A DNA stretch of 12,836 nt from Rhodospirillaceae bacterium CCH5-H10. GTDB lineage: Bacteria > Pseudomonadota > Alphaproteobacteria > Reyranellales > Reyranellaceae. A program made the translations under genes and the position numbers. Below the pieces are notes generated by a model. The model was given only the letters and a program-made list of their open reading frames with translations, was not told the DNA's origin and made no database searches. Of the stretch, positions 1 to 7,759 are shown one piece after another. Numbering within the stretch: the first letter of the stretch is position 1; each line of letters begins with the position of its first letter. Where the stretch lies: NCBI GenBank assembly GCA_001557035.1, contig LSKJ01000817.1, positions 1-12,836 on the forward strand, written 5' to 3'.

Positions 1-327
1 GTCGACGACCGCCACGATGTCGGCGCGCGCGGCGAGGCCGATGTCTGGATCGGCCGCCAGGGCTTCGTCGAACGTCTGGCGGATCAGCGCGGCGGGGACC
101 TCGGTGGTGCCGACGAGCCGCGCCAGATGATAGCTGAGAGCGCTCTCGAAGCGCGGCTGGCTGAGGATCGTCGCGTGGAGCGTTCCGGCGAGCACGGGTT
201 CGGCCGCGGCGGCCGCCTGGGCGGCTTCGCGAATCCGATCCCAAACCGGGTCCACGGAACGCAGGTCTGCCGAGCGCAAATCTGCCGAACGGGATTCCGA
301 CGGGTTCTTGAACACTGCGCTATCCAT
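1..327 (-). CDS. cysE: Serine O-acetyltransferase (CysE), N-terminal part, cut by the window edge
   Basis: CysE transfers acetyl from acetyl-CoA to L-serine to give O-acetylserine, the first step of cysteine synthesis in the cytoplasm. Only the first 109 codons are present and the frame is still open at position 1. The visible part matches the helical N-terminal SATase domain: VWDRIREAAQAAA, then EPVLAGTLHATIL, FESALSYHLARLVG, and LAARADIVAVVD, which in the family leads into the R-D-P-A segment. The left-handed beta-helix acetyltransferase domain lies outside the window. The ATG at 327 has a strong ribosome site (GGAGGAGAG) a few bases upstream, which fixes the start. The first ~25 residues are family-atypical and contain a SADLR-SADLR duplication. 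It lies 116 nt downstream of mlaC on the same strand. A weak promoter-like pair (TTGCGA, 17 nt, TAGTCT) sits in that gap, so it may be transcribed independently. Confidence 0.88.
   Translation of the reverse strand, partial: MDSAVFKNPSESRSADLRSADLRSVDPVWDRIREAAQAAAAAEPVLAGTLHATILSQPRFESALSYHLARLVGTTEVPAALIRQTFDEALAADPDIGLAARADIVAVVD
261..290. repeat. Tandem 15-bp direct repeat inside the 5' end of cysE
   Basis: Two adjacent 15-bp units (261-275 and 276-290) match at 12 of 15 positions. On the minus strand they encode the duplicated pentapeptide SADLR in the non-conserved N-terminal extension of CysE. This looks like a small in-frame slippage duplication with no effect on the catalytic domain. 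Confidence 0.6.
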
Positions 328-443
328 GGCGCTCTCCTCCGCTCCGCTTCCGTCCCCTGCGACGCCCGCGAAGCGCTCGACACGCCTCCCTGCCGGGAGA
401 CTACGCCGTGCGCCCGCTGTTCGCAATTCGGGCGGGTACAGGC

Positions 444-1040
444 CTACTGGGCCGCCCGGGCTTCCAGTTCCCGGACCAGCGGCTCGACCTTGCCGCCATT
501 GTTCTGGATGTAGGAATTGAAATCGGAACGTCTAGTCATGACCATGCTGACGCCTTCGACTTTCACGTCGGTGATGCGGTCGTTGCGGACCTCCCACTCG
601 AGCTTGATCGGCTGGCCGCTGGTCTGGTTCAGGCGGCTGTCGACGATCGTCACGCCGTTGGCGCGCGGCGTCACCTTGCCCACGGTCAGGGTCTGGCCGC
701 CATACTGGCCGAAGCGCTCGCTGTAGGCCTTGGCCTCGGCCGTGGCGACGGCCTTGAGGAAGCGTGTGCGCTCTGCCTCGGTCGCCTGGTTCCAGTGCGT
801 GCCCAGCGCCGACCGACCCATGGCCGGCATGTCGAAGCTGGTCTGCAGGACGCCCAGGATCGCGGCCTGACGGGCGGCGCCCGTCCTGGTCTTGACGATT
901 TCGATGACCTGCTGCGCCGTGTTCTGCACGAGCTGCGCGGGATCGGCGGCGATCGCCGGGGCGATGGCCGGAAGGGTGGACAGAATCGCGGACGTGGCGA
1001 CAAGCTGCAACACGACACGACGAGAGGCGAGCATCGGCAC
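444..1040 (-). CDS. mlaC: MlaC/Ttg2D-family periplasmic phospholipid-binding protein
   Basis: MlaC proteins shuttle phospholipid through the periplasm between the outer-membrane MlaA complex and the inner-membrane MlaFEDB ABC transporter. The product is about 198 aa, the usual size. It starts with a signal peptide: SRR at residues 6-8, a hydrophobic stretch to about residue 31, and a likely cut near AIAA-D. The SRRVVLQL sequence fits a Tat-type signal loosely. The mature part has the family layout: DPAQLVQNTAQQVIEIV, FDMPAMGRSALGTHWNQATEAERTRF, YGGQTLTVGKV, then IKLEWEVRNDRITDVKVEGVSMVMTRRSDFNSYIQNNGG near the C-terminus. Start choice: AGGAG at 1051-1047 lies 6 nt before a GTG at 1040. The upstream ATG at 1064 has no ribosome site, and ATG 1034 sits 12 nt from AGGAG, so GTG 1040 is preferred. 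It follows mlaA by about 85 nt, probably as one transcript. Confidence 0.9.
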   Translation of the reverse strand: MPMLASRRVVLQLVATSAILSTLPAIAPAIAADPAQLVQNTAQQVIEIVKTRTGAARQAAILGVLQTSFDMPAMGRSALGTHWNQATEAERTRFLKAVATAEAKAYSERFGQYGGQTLTVGKVTPRANGVTIVDSRLNQTSGQPIKLEWEVRNDRITDVKVEGVSMVMTRRSDFNSYIQNNGGKVEPLVRELEARAAQ

Positions 1041-1046
1041 CGTGCA

Positions 1047-1051
1047 CTCCT
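1047..1051 (-). promoter_or_regulatory. Ribosome binding site that decides the mlaC start
   Basis: AGGAG on the minus strand lies 6 nt before GTG 1040 and inside the reading frame that would begin at ATG 1064. Its placement argues for the shorter protein, which starts just before the SRR signal-peptide motif. Confidence 0.5.
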
Positions 1052-1124
1052 GTGAACGACTCATGAGGGGAAAGGCTTCTAGCCCGGACGCTGGATCAAC
1101 GCACCCGTCGCCGGGCGCGTTGCC

Positions 1125-1928
1125 TTAGCGAACCAGTGCCAGGTTGTCGCGACGCTCCAGTTCGCTGCGCGTGTCGGTCTTCTCACGCTTCTGTCGGATC
1201 TGGTCGGCGCGGTTCTGGGTGTAGGCCGAGCGCAGCGCCGCGTAGTAGTCGACGCTGTTCTTCTCCAGATCGTCGAGCGCGAAGATGGTGCGCGAGCGGT
1301 AATCGACGGCATTCATGCCGTAGCGGCCGAGCTGATAGACGTCCCAGTTGATCGACAGGTTGAACGTCAGGATCCGGAACGGATCCACCAGGTAATCCAT
1401 CATCAGGCCGGTGCCGTCGCGGGCGTTGGACGGGCCGATGCCCGGCAGCATCAGGTAGAAGCCGCCATTCTCCGGCTCGGCGCCGGCCCACAGGCCGATC
1501 GTCTTGCCGAAATCCTCCTTCGTGCGCTCCAGGCCGAAGCTCGTGGCCACATCGAACAGGCCGGCCACGCCGATCGTCGAATTCACGAGGAAGCGCGCCA
1601 TGGTCGTGGCGGCGCGATGCGGCTCGCCCTGGAAGATCTCGTTGATGGCCGTGACCGGCTCGCCGAGATTGTCCAGCGCGTTGCGCACACCGGTCTGGGC
1701 CCTGTCGGGCACCAGGTCGCGGTACATGACGGCCAGCGGCCTGAGCGCGATGATGTCGACGGCGCGGTTGATCGAGAAGATGAAGCGGTTGGGGGTTTCC
1801 AGCGGATCCCAGACCTCGGCGGCACCGGTGTCGCCGGTCGCGCAGCCCCCGACCATGGTGCCGGCAAGGGCGACCGCGACAACCGATCGGCGGAAGCGTG
1901 CAGCAATGGCTCTCGTCAGACCGGTCAT
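1125..1928 (-). CDS. mlaA: MlaA/VacJ-family outer-membrane lipoprotein
   Basis: MlaA sits in the inner leaflet of the outer membrane and removes mislocalised phospholipid from the outer leaflet, passing it to MlaC. The 267-aa product has a basic N-terminus, a hydrophobic segment at about residues 14-26 and a lipobox VGGC, with Cys29 as the lipidation site. Family motifs follow in order: WDPLETPNRFIFSINRAVD (40-58), NLGEPVTAINEIFQGEP (87-103), ARFLVNSTIGVAGLFDVA (111-128), EDFGKTIGLWAGAEPENGGFYLMLP (138-162), and GPSNARDGTG (165-174). The C-terminal ~30 residues are charged and likely disordered. ATG 1928 is preferred over the TTG one codon earlier; only a weak G-rich site precedes it. It is divergent from the methionine operon and followed by mlaC, a pairing common in alphaproteobacteria. 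The mlaFED transporter genes are not in this window. Confidence 0.94.
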   Translation of the reverse strand: MTGLTRAIAARFRRSVVAVALAGTMVGGCATGDTGAAEVWDPLETPNRFIFSINRAVDIIALRPLAVMYRDLVPDRAQTGVRNALDNLGEPVTAINEIFQGEPHRAATTMARFLVNSTIGVAGLFDVATSFGLERTKEDFGKTIGLWAGAEPENGGFYLMLPGIGPSNARDGTGLMMDYLVDPFRILTFNLSINWDVYQLGRYGMNAVDYRSRTIFALDDLEKNSVDYYAALRSAYTQNRADQIRQKREKTDTRSELERRDNLALVR

Positions 1929-2106
1929 CAACGCCTACCCCAGGATCCGTCCCGCTGGCCCAGGAACGCCGGGCCAAAAAGCGTGGCGCGGCGTTGGCCG
2001 CCGCATTGTCCGGAGTGTTGCATACCGGCGCTGTAGTTTGAAGGGCGGTGGCAGAGACACCACGCGCCTGTGTTTGCGAAGCCACAAACTTCCCCACAGA
2101 TGTCCA

Positions 2107-2142
2107 TTGCATACATAAAGATATACTTATATCATTCTTCTC
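2107..2142 (+). promoter_or_regulatory. Probable promoter of the methionine operon, possibly giving a leaderless mRNA
   Basis: TTGCAT (2107-2112) and TATCAT (2130-2135, 5/6 to the -10 consensus) are 17 nt apart, the ideal sigma-70 spacing. This would place the start of transcription at about 2142-2143, on or next to the ATG at 2143. No purine-rich ribosome site precedes that ATG (the last bases are TTCTTCTC), which fits leaderless translation. An alternative -10, TATACT (2122-2127), would give a leader of only about 9 nt. The AT-rich island stands out sharply from the GC-rich surroundings. Confidence 0.45.
2115..2133. promoter_or_regulatory. Palindromic operator candidate for the ArsR/SahR-like regulator
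   Basis: Two overlapping palindromes lie inside the promoter. GATATA-CT-TATATC (2120-2133) is a perfect inverted repeat with 6-bp arms and a 2-nt spacer. ATAAAGATATACTTAT (2115-2130) is symmetric at 12 of 16 positions. They cover the -10 region, so a bound regulator would block RNA polymerase, as is usual for ArsR-family repressors. The left half CATAAAGATAT resembles, as far as I recall, AT-rich SahR-type sites of alphaproteobacteria; I could not verify that motif here. Confidence 0.5.
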
Positions 2143-3126
2143 ATGGACCACCTTCTCACCCTCCTGCGGGCCGCCGCCGAAGATACCAGGCTGCGGATTC
2201 TGGCCTTGGCCGCGCGCGAGGACCTGACCGTCAGCGACTATGTGAACGTGCTGGGCCAGAGCCAGCCGCGCGTGTCGAGACACCTGAAATTGCTTGTCGA
2301 GGCGGGCCTCCTGGAGCGGTTCCGCGAAGCGCAGTTCACCCGTTTCCGCCTGACCAGCGGCGGCGAGGATGCCGCCCTGGTGCGTGAGTTCGTGCGCCGG
2401 CTCGACCCCAAGCACCCTCGCATCGCGACCGACCGGGCCCGGCTGGACGCCGTCCAGCAGCGCCGTCAGACCGCCGCCGCCCGCTTCTTCCGCGACAATG
2501 CCCAGCGCTGGGACGAATTGCGGGCGCTGCACGTGGCCGACCGTGAGATCGAGCGGGCGCTGGCCCATCACCTGCCGTTCGGGGCCCGCCGCCTGCTCGA
2601 CATCGGCACCGGCACCGGCCGGCTGCTCGAAGTGCTGGCACCCAAGGTCGAGCAGGCCGTGGGCGTAGACCAGAGCCGCGAGATGTTGGCGCTGGCCCGC
2701 GCCAACCTGTCCCGCGCCGGCATCGAGAACGCCGACATCCGCCAGGGCGACATGTATGCCCTGCCCTTCGAGTCCGACAGTTTCGACGTCGTCACCATCC
2801 ATCACGTGCTGCACTACGCCGACGATCCGGCCGCGGCGCTGGCCGAGGCGGCGCGCGTGGTGAAGCCTGGCGGCTCGGTGCTGGTGGTCGACTTCTCGCC
2901 GCACGACCTGGTCGAATTGAAGCGCGAGCACGCGCACGTCCATCTGGGCTTCGCCGACAACCAGGTCCAGGGCTGGCTGCGCAGCGCCGGCCTCAACCCG
3001 CTGGAGCCCCTCCACTTTCCCGGCCGCCGCCTGATGACGGGCATCTGGCGCGGCGAACGCGAGCTGCCTTCGCTCGCGACTGCAAGGCCCACGGCCGACG
3101 TTTCCGCCCAAGGAGTTTCACGATGA
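2143..3126 (+). CDS. ArsR-family regulator fused to a SAM-dependent methyltransferase domain (SahR-like)
   Basis: This 327-aa two-domain protein probably controls the methionine cycle. Residues 1-90 form an ArsR winged helix: EDTRLRILALAAREDLTVSD, with the recognition-helix region QSQPRVSRHLKLLVEAGLL (39-57) and a wing around ERFREAQFTRFRL. No metal-binding cysteine motif is present, so it is unlikely to be a metal sensor. Residues ~115-300 are a class I methyltransferase fold: motif I LLDIGTGTGR (151-160), acidic GVD (Asp175) for the ribose, QGDMYALPFESDSFDVVTIHHVLHY, and ARVVKPGGSVLVVDF. Known: SahR regulators of Proteobacteria have this ArsR plus SAM-binding layout and respond to S-adenosylhomocysteine. 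Inference: this is the local SahR and represses its own operon through the palindrome at its start. Its TGA overlaps the metF ATG (ATGA). Whether the second domain still methylates anything cannot be told. Confidence 0.85.
   Translation: MDHLLTLLRAAAEDTRLRILALAAREDLTVSDYVNVLGQSQPRVSRHLKLLVEAGLLERFREAQFTRFRLTSGGEDAALVREFVRRLDPKHPRIATDRARLDAVQQRRQTAAARFFRDNAQRWDELRALHVADREIERALAHHLPFGARRLLDIGTGTGRLLEVLAPKVEQAVGVDQSREMLALARANLSRAGIENADIRQGDMYALPFESDSFDVVTIHHVLHYADDPAAALAEAARVVKPGGSVLVVDFSPHDLVELKREHAHVHLGFADNQVQGWLRSAGLNPLEPLHFPGRRLMTGIWRGERELPSLATARPTADVSAQGVSR
3110..3115 (+). promoter_or_regulatory. Strong ribosome binding site for metF
   Basis: AAGGAG lies inside the last codons of the regulator gene, 7 nt before the metF ATG. 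The strong site contrasts with the absence of one before the regulator itself, so metF can be made at a higher rate than its regulator from the same mRNA. Confidence 0.7.
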
Positions 3127-4049
3127 GTCCCGATACCGGTCCGATCGGCAATCCCCTCAGTTCTGCGGGGAGCCCGACCGAATTCCCCGCCCGCGCGCCG
3201 CAGCGCCTGTCCGTCTCGTTCGAGTTCTCGCCGCCGCGCACCGACGCCGCGGAGAAGACGCTGTGGGAGACGGTCACTCGTCTCACGCCGCTGCACCCGT
3301 CCTTCTTCTCCGTGACCTACGGCGCCGGCGGCTCGACGCGCCAGCGCACCCACGACACGGTGGCGCGCCTCAAGAGCGAGACCGGCATCGACGCCGCAGC
3401 GCATCTCACCTGCGTGGCCGCCACCCAGGGCGAGATCGACGACATCGCCCGCGCCTACTGGGACGCCGGCATCCGCCACATCGTGGCCTTGCGCGGCGAT
3501 CCGCCCGGCGGCATGGGCGGCGCCTACACGCCGCATCCCGGCGGTTATGCCAACGCCGCCGCGCTCGTGGCCGGCCTGAAGAGGATCGGCAACTTCCAGA
3601 TCAGCGTCGCGGGTTATCCCGAGAAGCATCCGGCCTCGGCCGACGAGAAGGCCGACCTCGACAACCTGAAAGCCAAGGTCGATGCCGGCGCCGACCGCTG
3701 CATCACCCAGTTCTTCTTCGAGGCCGAGGACTTCCTGCGCTTCCGCGATCGCGCGGCGGCGGCCGGCATCCACGTGCCGATCGTGCCGGGCATCATGCCA
3801 GTGTCGAACTTCTCGGCGGTGAACCGCATCGCCGGCCTGTGCGGTTCCAAGGTGCCGCCGTGGTTCGCCAACATGTTCGAGGGGCTCGACGACGATCTCG
3901 AGACGCGGCGCATGATCGCCGCCACCGTGGCCGGCGATCTCTGCCGCCGCCTGCAGGGCGAGGGCGTCGAGCAGTTCCATTTCTACACGCTGAACCGCGC
4001 CGATCTCACCTTCGCGATCTGCCATCTGTTGGGAGTCCGCCCGCAATGA
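3123..4049 (+). CDS. metF: 5,10-Methylenetetrahydrofolate reductase (MetF)
   Basis: MetF is a cytoplasmic FAD enzyme that reduces 5,10-methylene-THF to 5-methyl-THF, the methyl donor used by the adjacent MetH. The 308-aa product has the MTHFR TIM-barrel hallmarks: [10 protein letters not shown] with Glu34 at the position of catalytic E. coli Glu28, [13 protein letters not shown] (61-73), [20 protein letters not shown] with Asp126 at the place of E. coli Asp120, [11 protein letters not shown] (160-170), [24 protein letters not shown], and the C-terminal FHFYTLNR. It carries about 25 extra N-terminal residues rich in Pro, Ser and Gly. The usual FEFFPP reads FEFSPP here, a conservative oddity beside the catalytic Glu. 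It overlaps the upstream and downstream genes by 4 nt each (ATGA), indicating translational coupling. Confidence 0.96.
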   Translation: MSPDTGPIGNPLSSAGSPTEFPARAPQRLSVSFEFSPPRTDAAEKTLWETVTRLTPLHPSFFSVTYGAGGSTRQRTHDTVARLKSETGIDAAAHLTCVAATQGEIDDIARAYWDAGIRHIVALRGDPPGGMGGAYTPHPGGYANAAALVAGLKRIGNFQISVAGYPEKHPASADEKADLDNLKAKVDAGADRCITQFFFEAEDFLRFRDRAAAAGIHVPIVPGIMPVSNFSAVNRIAGLCGSKVPPWFANMFEGLDDDLETRRMIAATVAGDLCRRLQGEGVEQFHFYTLNRADLTFAICHLLGVRPQ

Positions 4050-5101
4050 CCCGCCAGGAGAAGGCCGAACAGCTGCGCGAAATCGGCTCGGAACGCATCC
4101 TGATCAAGGACGGGCCTTACGGCTCGATGATCCAGAGCTACAAGCTCGACGAGGAAGGCTTCCGCGGCGGCCGCACCTTCAACCACGACCAGAAGGGCAA
4201 CAACGACCTTCTGAACCTGACGCGTCCCGACGTGGTGGGCGAGATCTGCAACGCCTATCTCGACGCGGGCGCCGACATCGTGGCGACCAACACCTTCAAC
4301 TCGAACTCGATCAGCCTGTCCGACTACGGCATCACCGGCATGGCGCGCGAGATCAACATCGCCGCGGCGAAGCTCACGCGCGCCTGCGCCGACGCCGCCA
4401 CGGCGCGCGATCCCGCCAAGCCGCGCTTCGTCGCGGGCGCGCTGGGGCCGACCAACAAGACGCTGTCGGTGTCGCCCAAGGTCAGCGATCCCGGCTTCCG
4501 CGCCGTGACGTTCGACGAGGTGAAGGACATGTATCGCGAGCAGATCGAAGGCCTGCTCGACGGTGGCGTCGATTTCATCCTGGTCGAGACCGTGTTCGAC
4601 ACGCTGAACGCCAAGGCAGCCCTCGTCGCGGCCGACGAGGCCGGCGAGGCGCGCGGCGAGGTGCTCCCGGTCATGGTCTCGATGACGCTGACCGATCTGG
4701 CGGGCCGCAACCTCTCGGGCCAGACGGTCGAGGCCTTCTGGCATTCGGTGCGGCACGCCAAGCCGATCACCATGGGCCTCAACTGCAGCTTCGGCGCGAC
4801 CGAGCTTCACCCCTACGTGCAGGCACTGAACCCGCAGGTCGACAGCATGCTGTGCGTCTATCCCAATGCCGGCCTGCCCAACGAGCTTGGCGCCTACGAC
4901 GAGCCGCCGGAGATGACCGGCAAGCTGGTCCAGGGCTGGGCGAAGAACGGCTGGATCAACGTGGTCGGCGGCTGCTGCGGCACGACGCCCGGCCACATCA
5001 AGGCGATCGCCGAGGCGGTCAAGGGCATCAAGCCGCGCACGTGGCATGTGCTGCCCCCGGCACTTCGTCTCAGCGGTATGGAAGCGGCGAGTTTCTTCTG
5101 A
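4046..5101 (+). CDS. metH: Methionine synthase part 1: zinc-dependent homocysteine-binding module
   Basis: This 351-aa protein equals the homocysteine module (about residues 1-350) of full-length cobalamin-dependent MetH. It binds and activates homocysteine through zinc so that methylcobalamin on the partner polypeptide can methylate it. The three zinc ligands are intact: Cys247 in GLNCSFGA and Cys310-Cys311 in GGCCGTTP, at the same numbers as in E. coli MetH. Other family segments are [13 protein letters not shown] (18-30), [24 protein letters not shown] and [15 protein letters not shown]. The C-terminus keeps the linker motif RLSGMEA found just before the folate domain in fused MetH, then stops. 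It starts by an ATGA overlap with metF, and its TGA shares one base with the ATG of part 2. The longer frame reaching back into metF is not coding. Confidence 0.94.
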   Translation: MTRQEKAEQLREIGSERILIKDGPYGSMIQSYKLDEEGFRGGRTFNHDQKGNNDLLNLTRPDVVGEICNAYLDAGADIVATNTFNSNSISLSDYGITGMAREINIAAAKLTRACADAATARDPAKPRFVAGALGPTNKTLSVSPKVSDPGFRAVTFDEVKDMYREQIEGLLDGGVDFILVETVFDTLNAKAALVAADEAGEARGEVLPVMVSMTLTDLAGRNLSGQTVEAFWHSVRHAKPITMGLNCSFGATELHPYVQALNPQVDSMLCVYPNAGLPNELGAYDEPPEMTGKLVQGWAKNGWINVVGGCCGTTPGHIKAIAEAVKGIKPRTWHVLPPALRLSGMEAASFF

Positions 5102-7755
5102 TGTCCCAGGAAATCGACAACGACACCAAGCCGGCGCCCCGCGCCATGTTCATCAACATCGGCGAGCGCACCAACGTCACCGGTTCGGCCAAGTTCAAGA
5201 AGCTGATCATCGAGGGCGACTACACCGCCGCCATCGAGGTCGCCCGCCAGCAGGTCGAGAGCGGCGCGCAGATCATCGACGTGAACATGGACGAGGGCCT
5301 GCTCGACGCCGAGCTGGCGATGGACACGTATCTCAAGCTGATCGCGTCCGAGCCCGATATCGCCCGCGTGCCGATCATGATCGACAGCTCCAAGTGGAGC
5401 GTGATCGAGGCCGGCCTGAAGTGCGTCGCCGGCAAGCCGATCGTGAACTCGATCTCCATGAAGGAGGGCATCGAACCCTTCATCGCGCAGGCCCGCAAGG
5501 TCCGCCGCTACGGCGCCGCGGTCGTCGTCATGGCCTTCGACGAGAAGGGCCAGGCCGACACCAAGGAGCGCAAGGTCGAGATCTGCGCCCGCGCCTACGA
5601 CATCCTGGTGAGCCAGGTCGGCTTCCCGGCCGAGGACATCATCTTCGATCCCAACGTCTTCGCGGTCGCGACCGGCATCGAGGAGCACAACAACTACGGC
5701 GTCGACTTCATCGAGGCGACGCGCGAGATCAAGGCGCGCTGCCCGGCCGCCAAGATTTCCGGCGGCGTCTCCAACCTGTCCTTCGCCTTCCGCGGCAACG
5801 AGCCGGTGCGCAAGGCGATGCATTCGGTGTTCCTCTACTATGCCATCCAGGCGGGCATGGACATGGGCATCGTCAATGCCGGACAGCTCGAGGTCTACGA
5901 CCAGATCCCGCAGGAACTCCGGGACGCCTGCGAGGACGTGATCCTCAACCGCCGCCCCGACGCGACCGACCGGCTGCTCGAGCTGGCGCCGAAGTACAAG
6001 GGCACCGGCGCGGAAGCCGCCGATCCCAAGGACGCCGAGTGGCGGAGCTGGCCGGTCGAGAAGCGGCTGGAGCATGCGCTGGTGAAGGGCATGGACCAGT
6101 TCGTGGTCGCCGACACCGAGGAGGCGCGCCTTCAAATCGCGCGGCCGATCGAGGTGATCGAAGGCCCGCTGATGGCCGGCATGAACGTGGTCGGCGACCT
6201 GTTCGGCGCCGGCAAGATGTTCCTGCCGCAGGTCGTGAAGAGCGCGCGCGTCATGAAGAAGGCGGTGGCGCATCTGCTGCCCTACATCGAGGCGCAGAAG
6301 ACCGAAGGCTCGCGCTCCAAGGGCAAGATCGTCATGGCGACGGTCAAGGGTGACGTCCACGACATCGGCAAGAACATCGTGGGCGTGGTGCTCCAGTGCA
6401 ACAACTTCGAGGTCATCGACCTCGGCGTCATGGTGCCGTTCCAGGACATCCTGAAGAGCGCCAACGACAACAAGGCCGACATCATCGGCCTCAGCGGCCT
6501 GATCACCCCCTCGCTCGACGAGATGGTGACGGTGGCCGAGGAGATGGCGCGCCAGGGCATGACCATGCCACTGCTGATCGGCGGCGCCACGACCTCCAAG
6601 GTCCACACGGCGCTGCGCATCGCGCCACGCTATGCAGGCCCGACCGTTCACGTCCTCGACGCCTCGCGCGCCGTCGGCGTCTGCTCGGCGCTGGTCTCGG
6701 AATCGGGCTCGCAGGCCGAGGATTTCGCCATCAAGGTCGCGGCCGAATACGAGGCGATCCGGGTGGAGCGCGCGGGCGGCGCGAAGGAAAAGGTGATCCC
6801 GCTCGAAGCGGCGCGCGCCAACGACTTCAAGATCGACTGGTCGGCCTATACGCCGCCCAAGCCCGCGATCACCGGCACGCGCGTGTTCGCGGAGTATCCG
6901 CTGCACGAGCTGATCGAGCGCATCGACTGGACGCCGTTCTTCCGCGCCTGGGAGCTGGCGGGCAACTATCCGGCCATCCTCGAGGATCCGATCGTCGGCG
7001 AGAGCGCGAGGAAGCTCTATGCCGACGCGCGCAAGATGCTCGACCGCATCGTGCGCGAGAAGTGGCTGACGGCGAAGGGCGTGGTCGCCTTCTGGCCGTG
7101 CCGCCGCGAGGGCGACGACGTGGTGCTCTACAGCGACGAGACTCGCACGAAGGAGATTTCGCGCCTCTATTTCCTGCGCCAGCAGATCGAGAAGCGTGCG
7201 CCGCGCGCCAACATGTGCCTGGCCGACTTCATCTCGCCGGAGGCCGACTGGATCGGCGGCTTCGCCGTCACCGCCGGCCATGGCATCGAGGAGCATCTCG
7301 CGCGCTTCAAGGCCGATCATGACGACTATTCGGACATCCTGCTGAAGGCGCTGGCCGATCGTCTCGCCGAGGCCTTCGCGGAGCGCCTGCATGAGCGCGT
7401 GCGGAAGACGATGTGGGGCTACGCGCCCGAGGAGGCGCTCTCCAACGACGAGCTGACGCGCGAGAAGTATCGCGGCATCCGCCCGGCGCCCGGTTATCCT
7501 GCCTGCCCCGACCACAGCCAGAAGCCCGAGCTGTTCCGGCTGCTGAACGCCGGCCAGAACGCCGGCATCCAGCTTACCGAAAGCTTCGCGATGGTCCCGA
7601 CCTCGGCCGTCTCGGGCTATTACTTCGCCCATCCCGACGCGCAGTATTTCGGCGTGGCGCGCATCGGCAAGGACCAGGTCGAGGACTACGCCAAGCGTCG
7701 TGGCGTCTCGATCGAGCAAGCTGAGAGGTGGCTGCGGCCGAACATCGGCTATTGA
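5101..7755 (+). CDS. metH: Methionine synthase part 2: folate, cobalamin and activation domains
   Basis: This 884-aa protein carries the remaining three modules of MetH. The folate (pterin-binding) domain runs from [17 protein letters not shown] (16-32) through [25 protein letters not shown] and [12 protein letters not shown] (221-232). The four-helix cap starts near [13 protein letters not shown] (318-330). The cobalamin domain has [14 protein letters not shown] (418-431), with His420 as lower cobalt ligand (E. coli His759), plus [10 protein letters not shown] and [14 protein letters not shown]. The C-terminal SAM-dependent reactivation domain includes [15 protein letters not shown] (791-805) and [13 protein letters not shown]. 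It accepts methyl from 5-methyl-THF and passes it to homocysteine held by part 1. Together the two proteins total 1235 aa, close to the 1227 of E. coli MetH. The ATG at 5101 overlaps the part 1 stop by 1 nt (TGATG), so translation is probably by re-initiation. Confidence 0.96.
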   Translation: MSQEIDNDTKPAPRAMFINIGERTNVTGSAKFKKLIIEGDYTAAIEVARQQVESGAQIIDVNMDEGLLDAELAMDTYLKLIASEPDIARVPIMIDSSKWSVIEAGLKCVAGKPIVNSISMKEGIEPFIAQARKVRRYGAAVVVMAFDEKGQADTKERKVEICARAYDILVSQVGFPAEDIIFDPNVFAVATGIEEHNNYGVDFIEATREIKARCPAAKISGGVSNLSFAFRGNEPVRKAMHSVFLYYAIQAGMDMGIVNAGQLEVYDQIPQELRDACEDVILNRRPDATDRLLELAPKYKGTGAEAADPKDAEWRSWPVEKRLEHALVKGMDQFVVADTEEARLQIARPIEVIEGPLMAGMNVVGDLFGAGKMFLPQVVKSARVMKKAVAHLLPYIEAQKTEGSRSKGKIVMATVKGDVHDIGKNIVGVVLQCNNFEVIDLGVMVPFQDILKSANDNKADIIGLSGLITPSLDEMVTVAEEMARQGMTMPLLIGGATTSKVHTALRIAPRYAGPTVHVLDASRAVGVCSALVSESGSQAEDFAIKVAAEYEAIRVERAGGAKEKVIPLEAARANDFKIDWSAYTPPKPAITGTRVFAEYPLHELIERIDWTPFFRAWELAGNYPAILEDPIVGESARKLYADARKMLDRIVREKWLTAKGVVAFWPCRREGDDVVLYSDETRTKEISRLYFLRQQIEKRAPRANMCLADFISPEADWIGGFAVTAGHGIEEHLARFKADHDDYSDILLKALADRLAEAFAERLHERVRKTMWGYAPEEALSNDELTREKYRGIRPAPGYPACPDHSQKPELFRLLNAGQNAGIQLTESFAMVPTSAVSGYYFAHPDAQYFGVARIGKDQVEDYAKRRGVSIEQAERWLRPNIGY

Positions 7756-7759
7756 GCCG

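Noticed and set aside
1929..2142. A SAM or cobalamin riboswitch upstream of the methionine operon
   Set aside because: The predicted transcript starts at or next to the regulator ATG, leaving no leader to hold a riboswitch, and I see no conserved SAM or B12-box pattern in the gap.
1183..3111. A 642-codon minus-strand open frame spanning the regulator gene, the intergenic promoter and part of mlaA
   Set aside because: It runs across two well-supported genes in other frames and the AT-rich promoter, and its composition is typical of shadow frames in GC-rich DNA.
2143..3126. Arsenic or metal sensing by the ArsR-family regulator
   Set aside because: No cysteine or histidine metal-site motif is present in the helix-turn-helix domain, and the fused SAM-binding domain plus methionine genes point to a metabolic ligand.
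3263..5101. A 612-codon reading of metH part 1 extending back through metF
   Set aside because: The extra 261 residues are out-of-frame metF with Arg/His/Pro-rich noise. The true start is the ATG at 4046, which gives exactly the family N-terminus.
5090..5110. Possibility that the metH split is a frameshift or sequencing error
   Set aside because: Part 1 has a clean stop, part 2 has its own ATG and a natural N-terminus, and this split at the domain linker is known in alphaproteobacteria. It is kept only as a check in the findings.
4894..7719. A very long open frame of 941 codons on the minus strand, antisense to metH part 2
   Set aside because: Its predicted protein is rich in Arg, Asp, His, Leu and Val with no recognisable motif. 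It mirrors the third-position GC bias of the strongly conserved metH gene, so it is a composition artefact.
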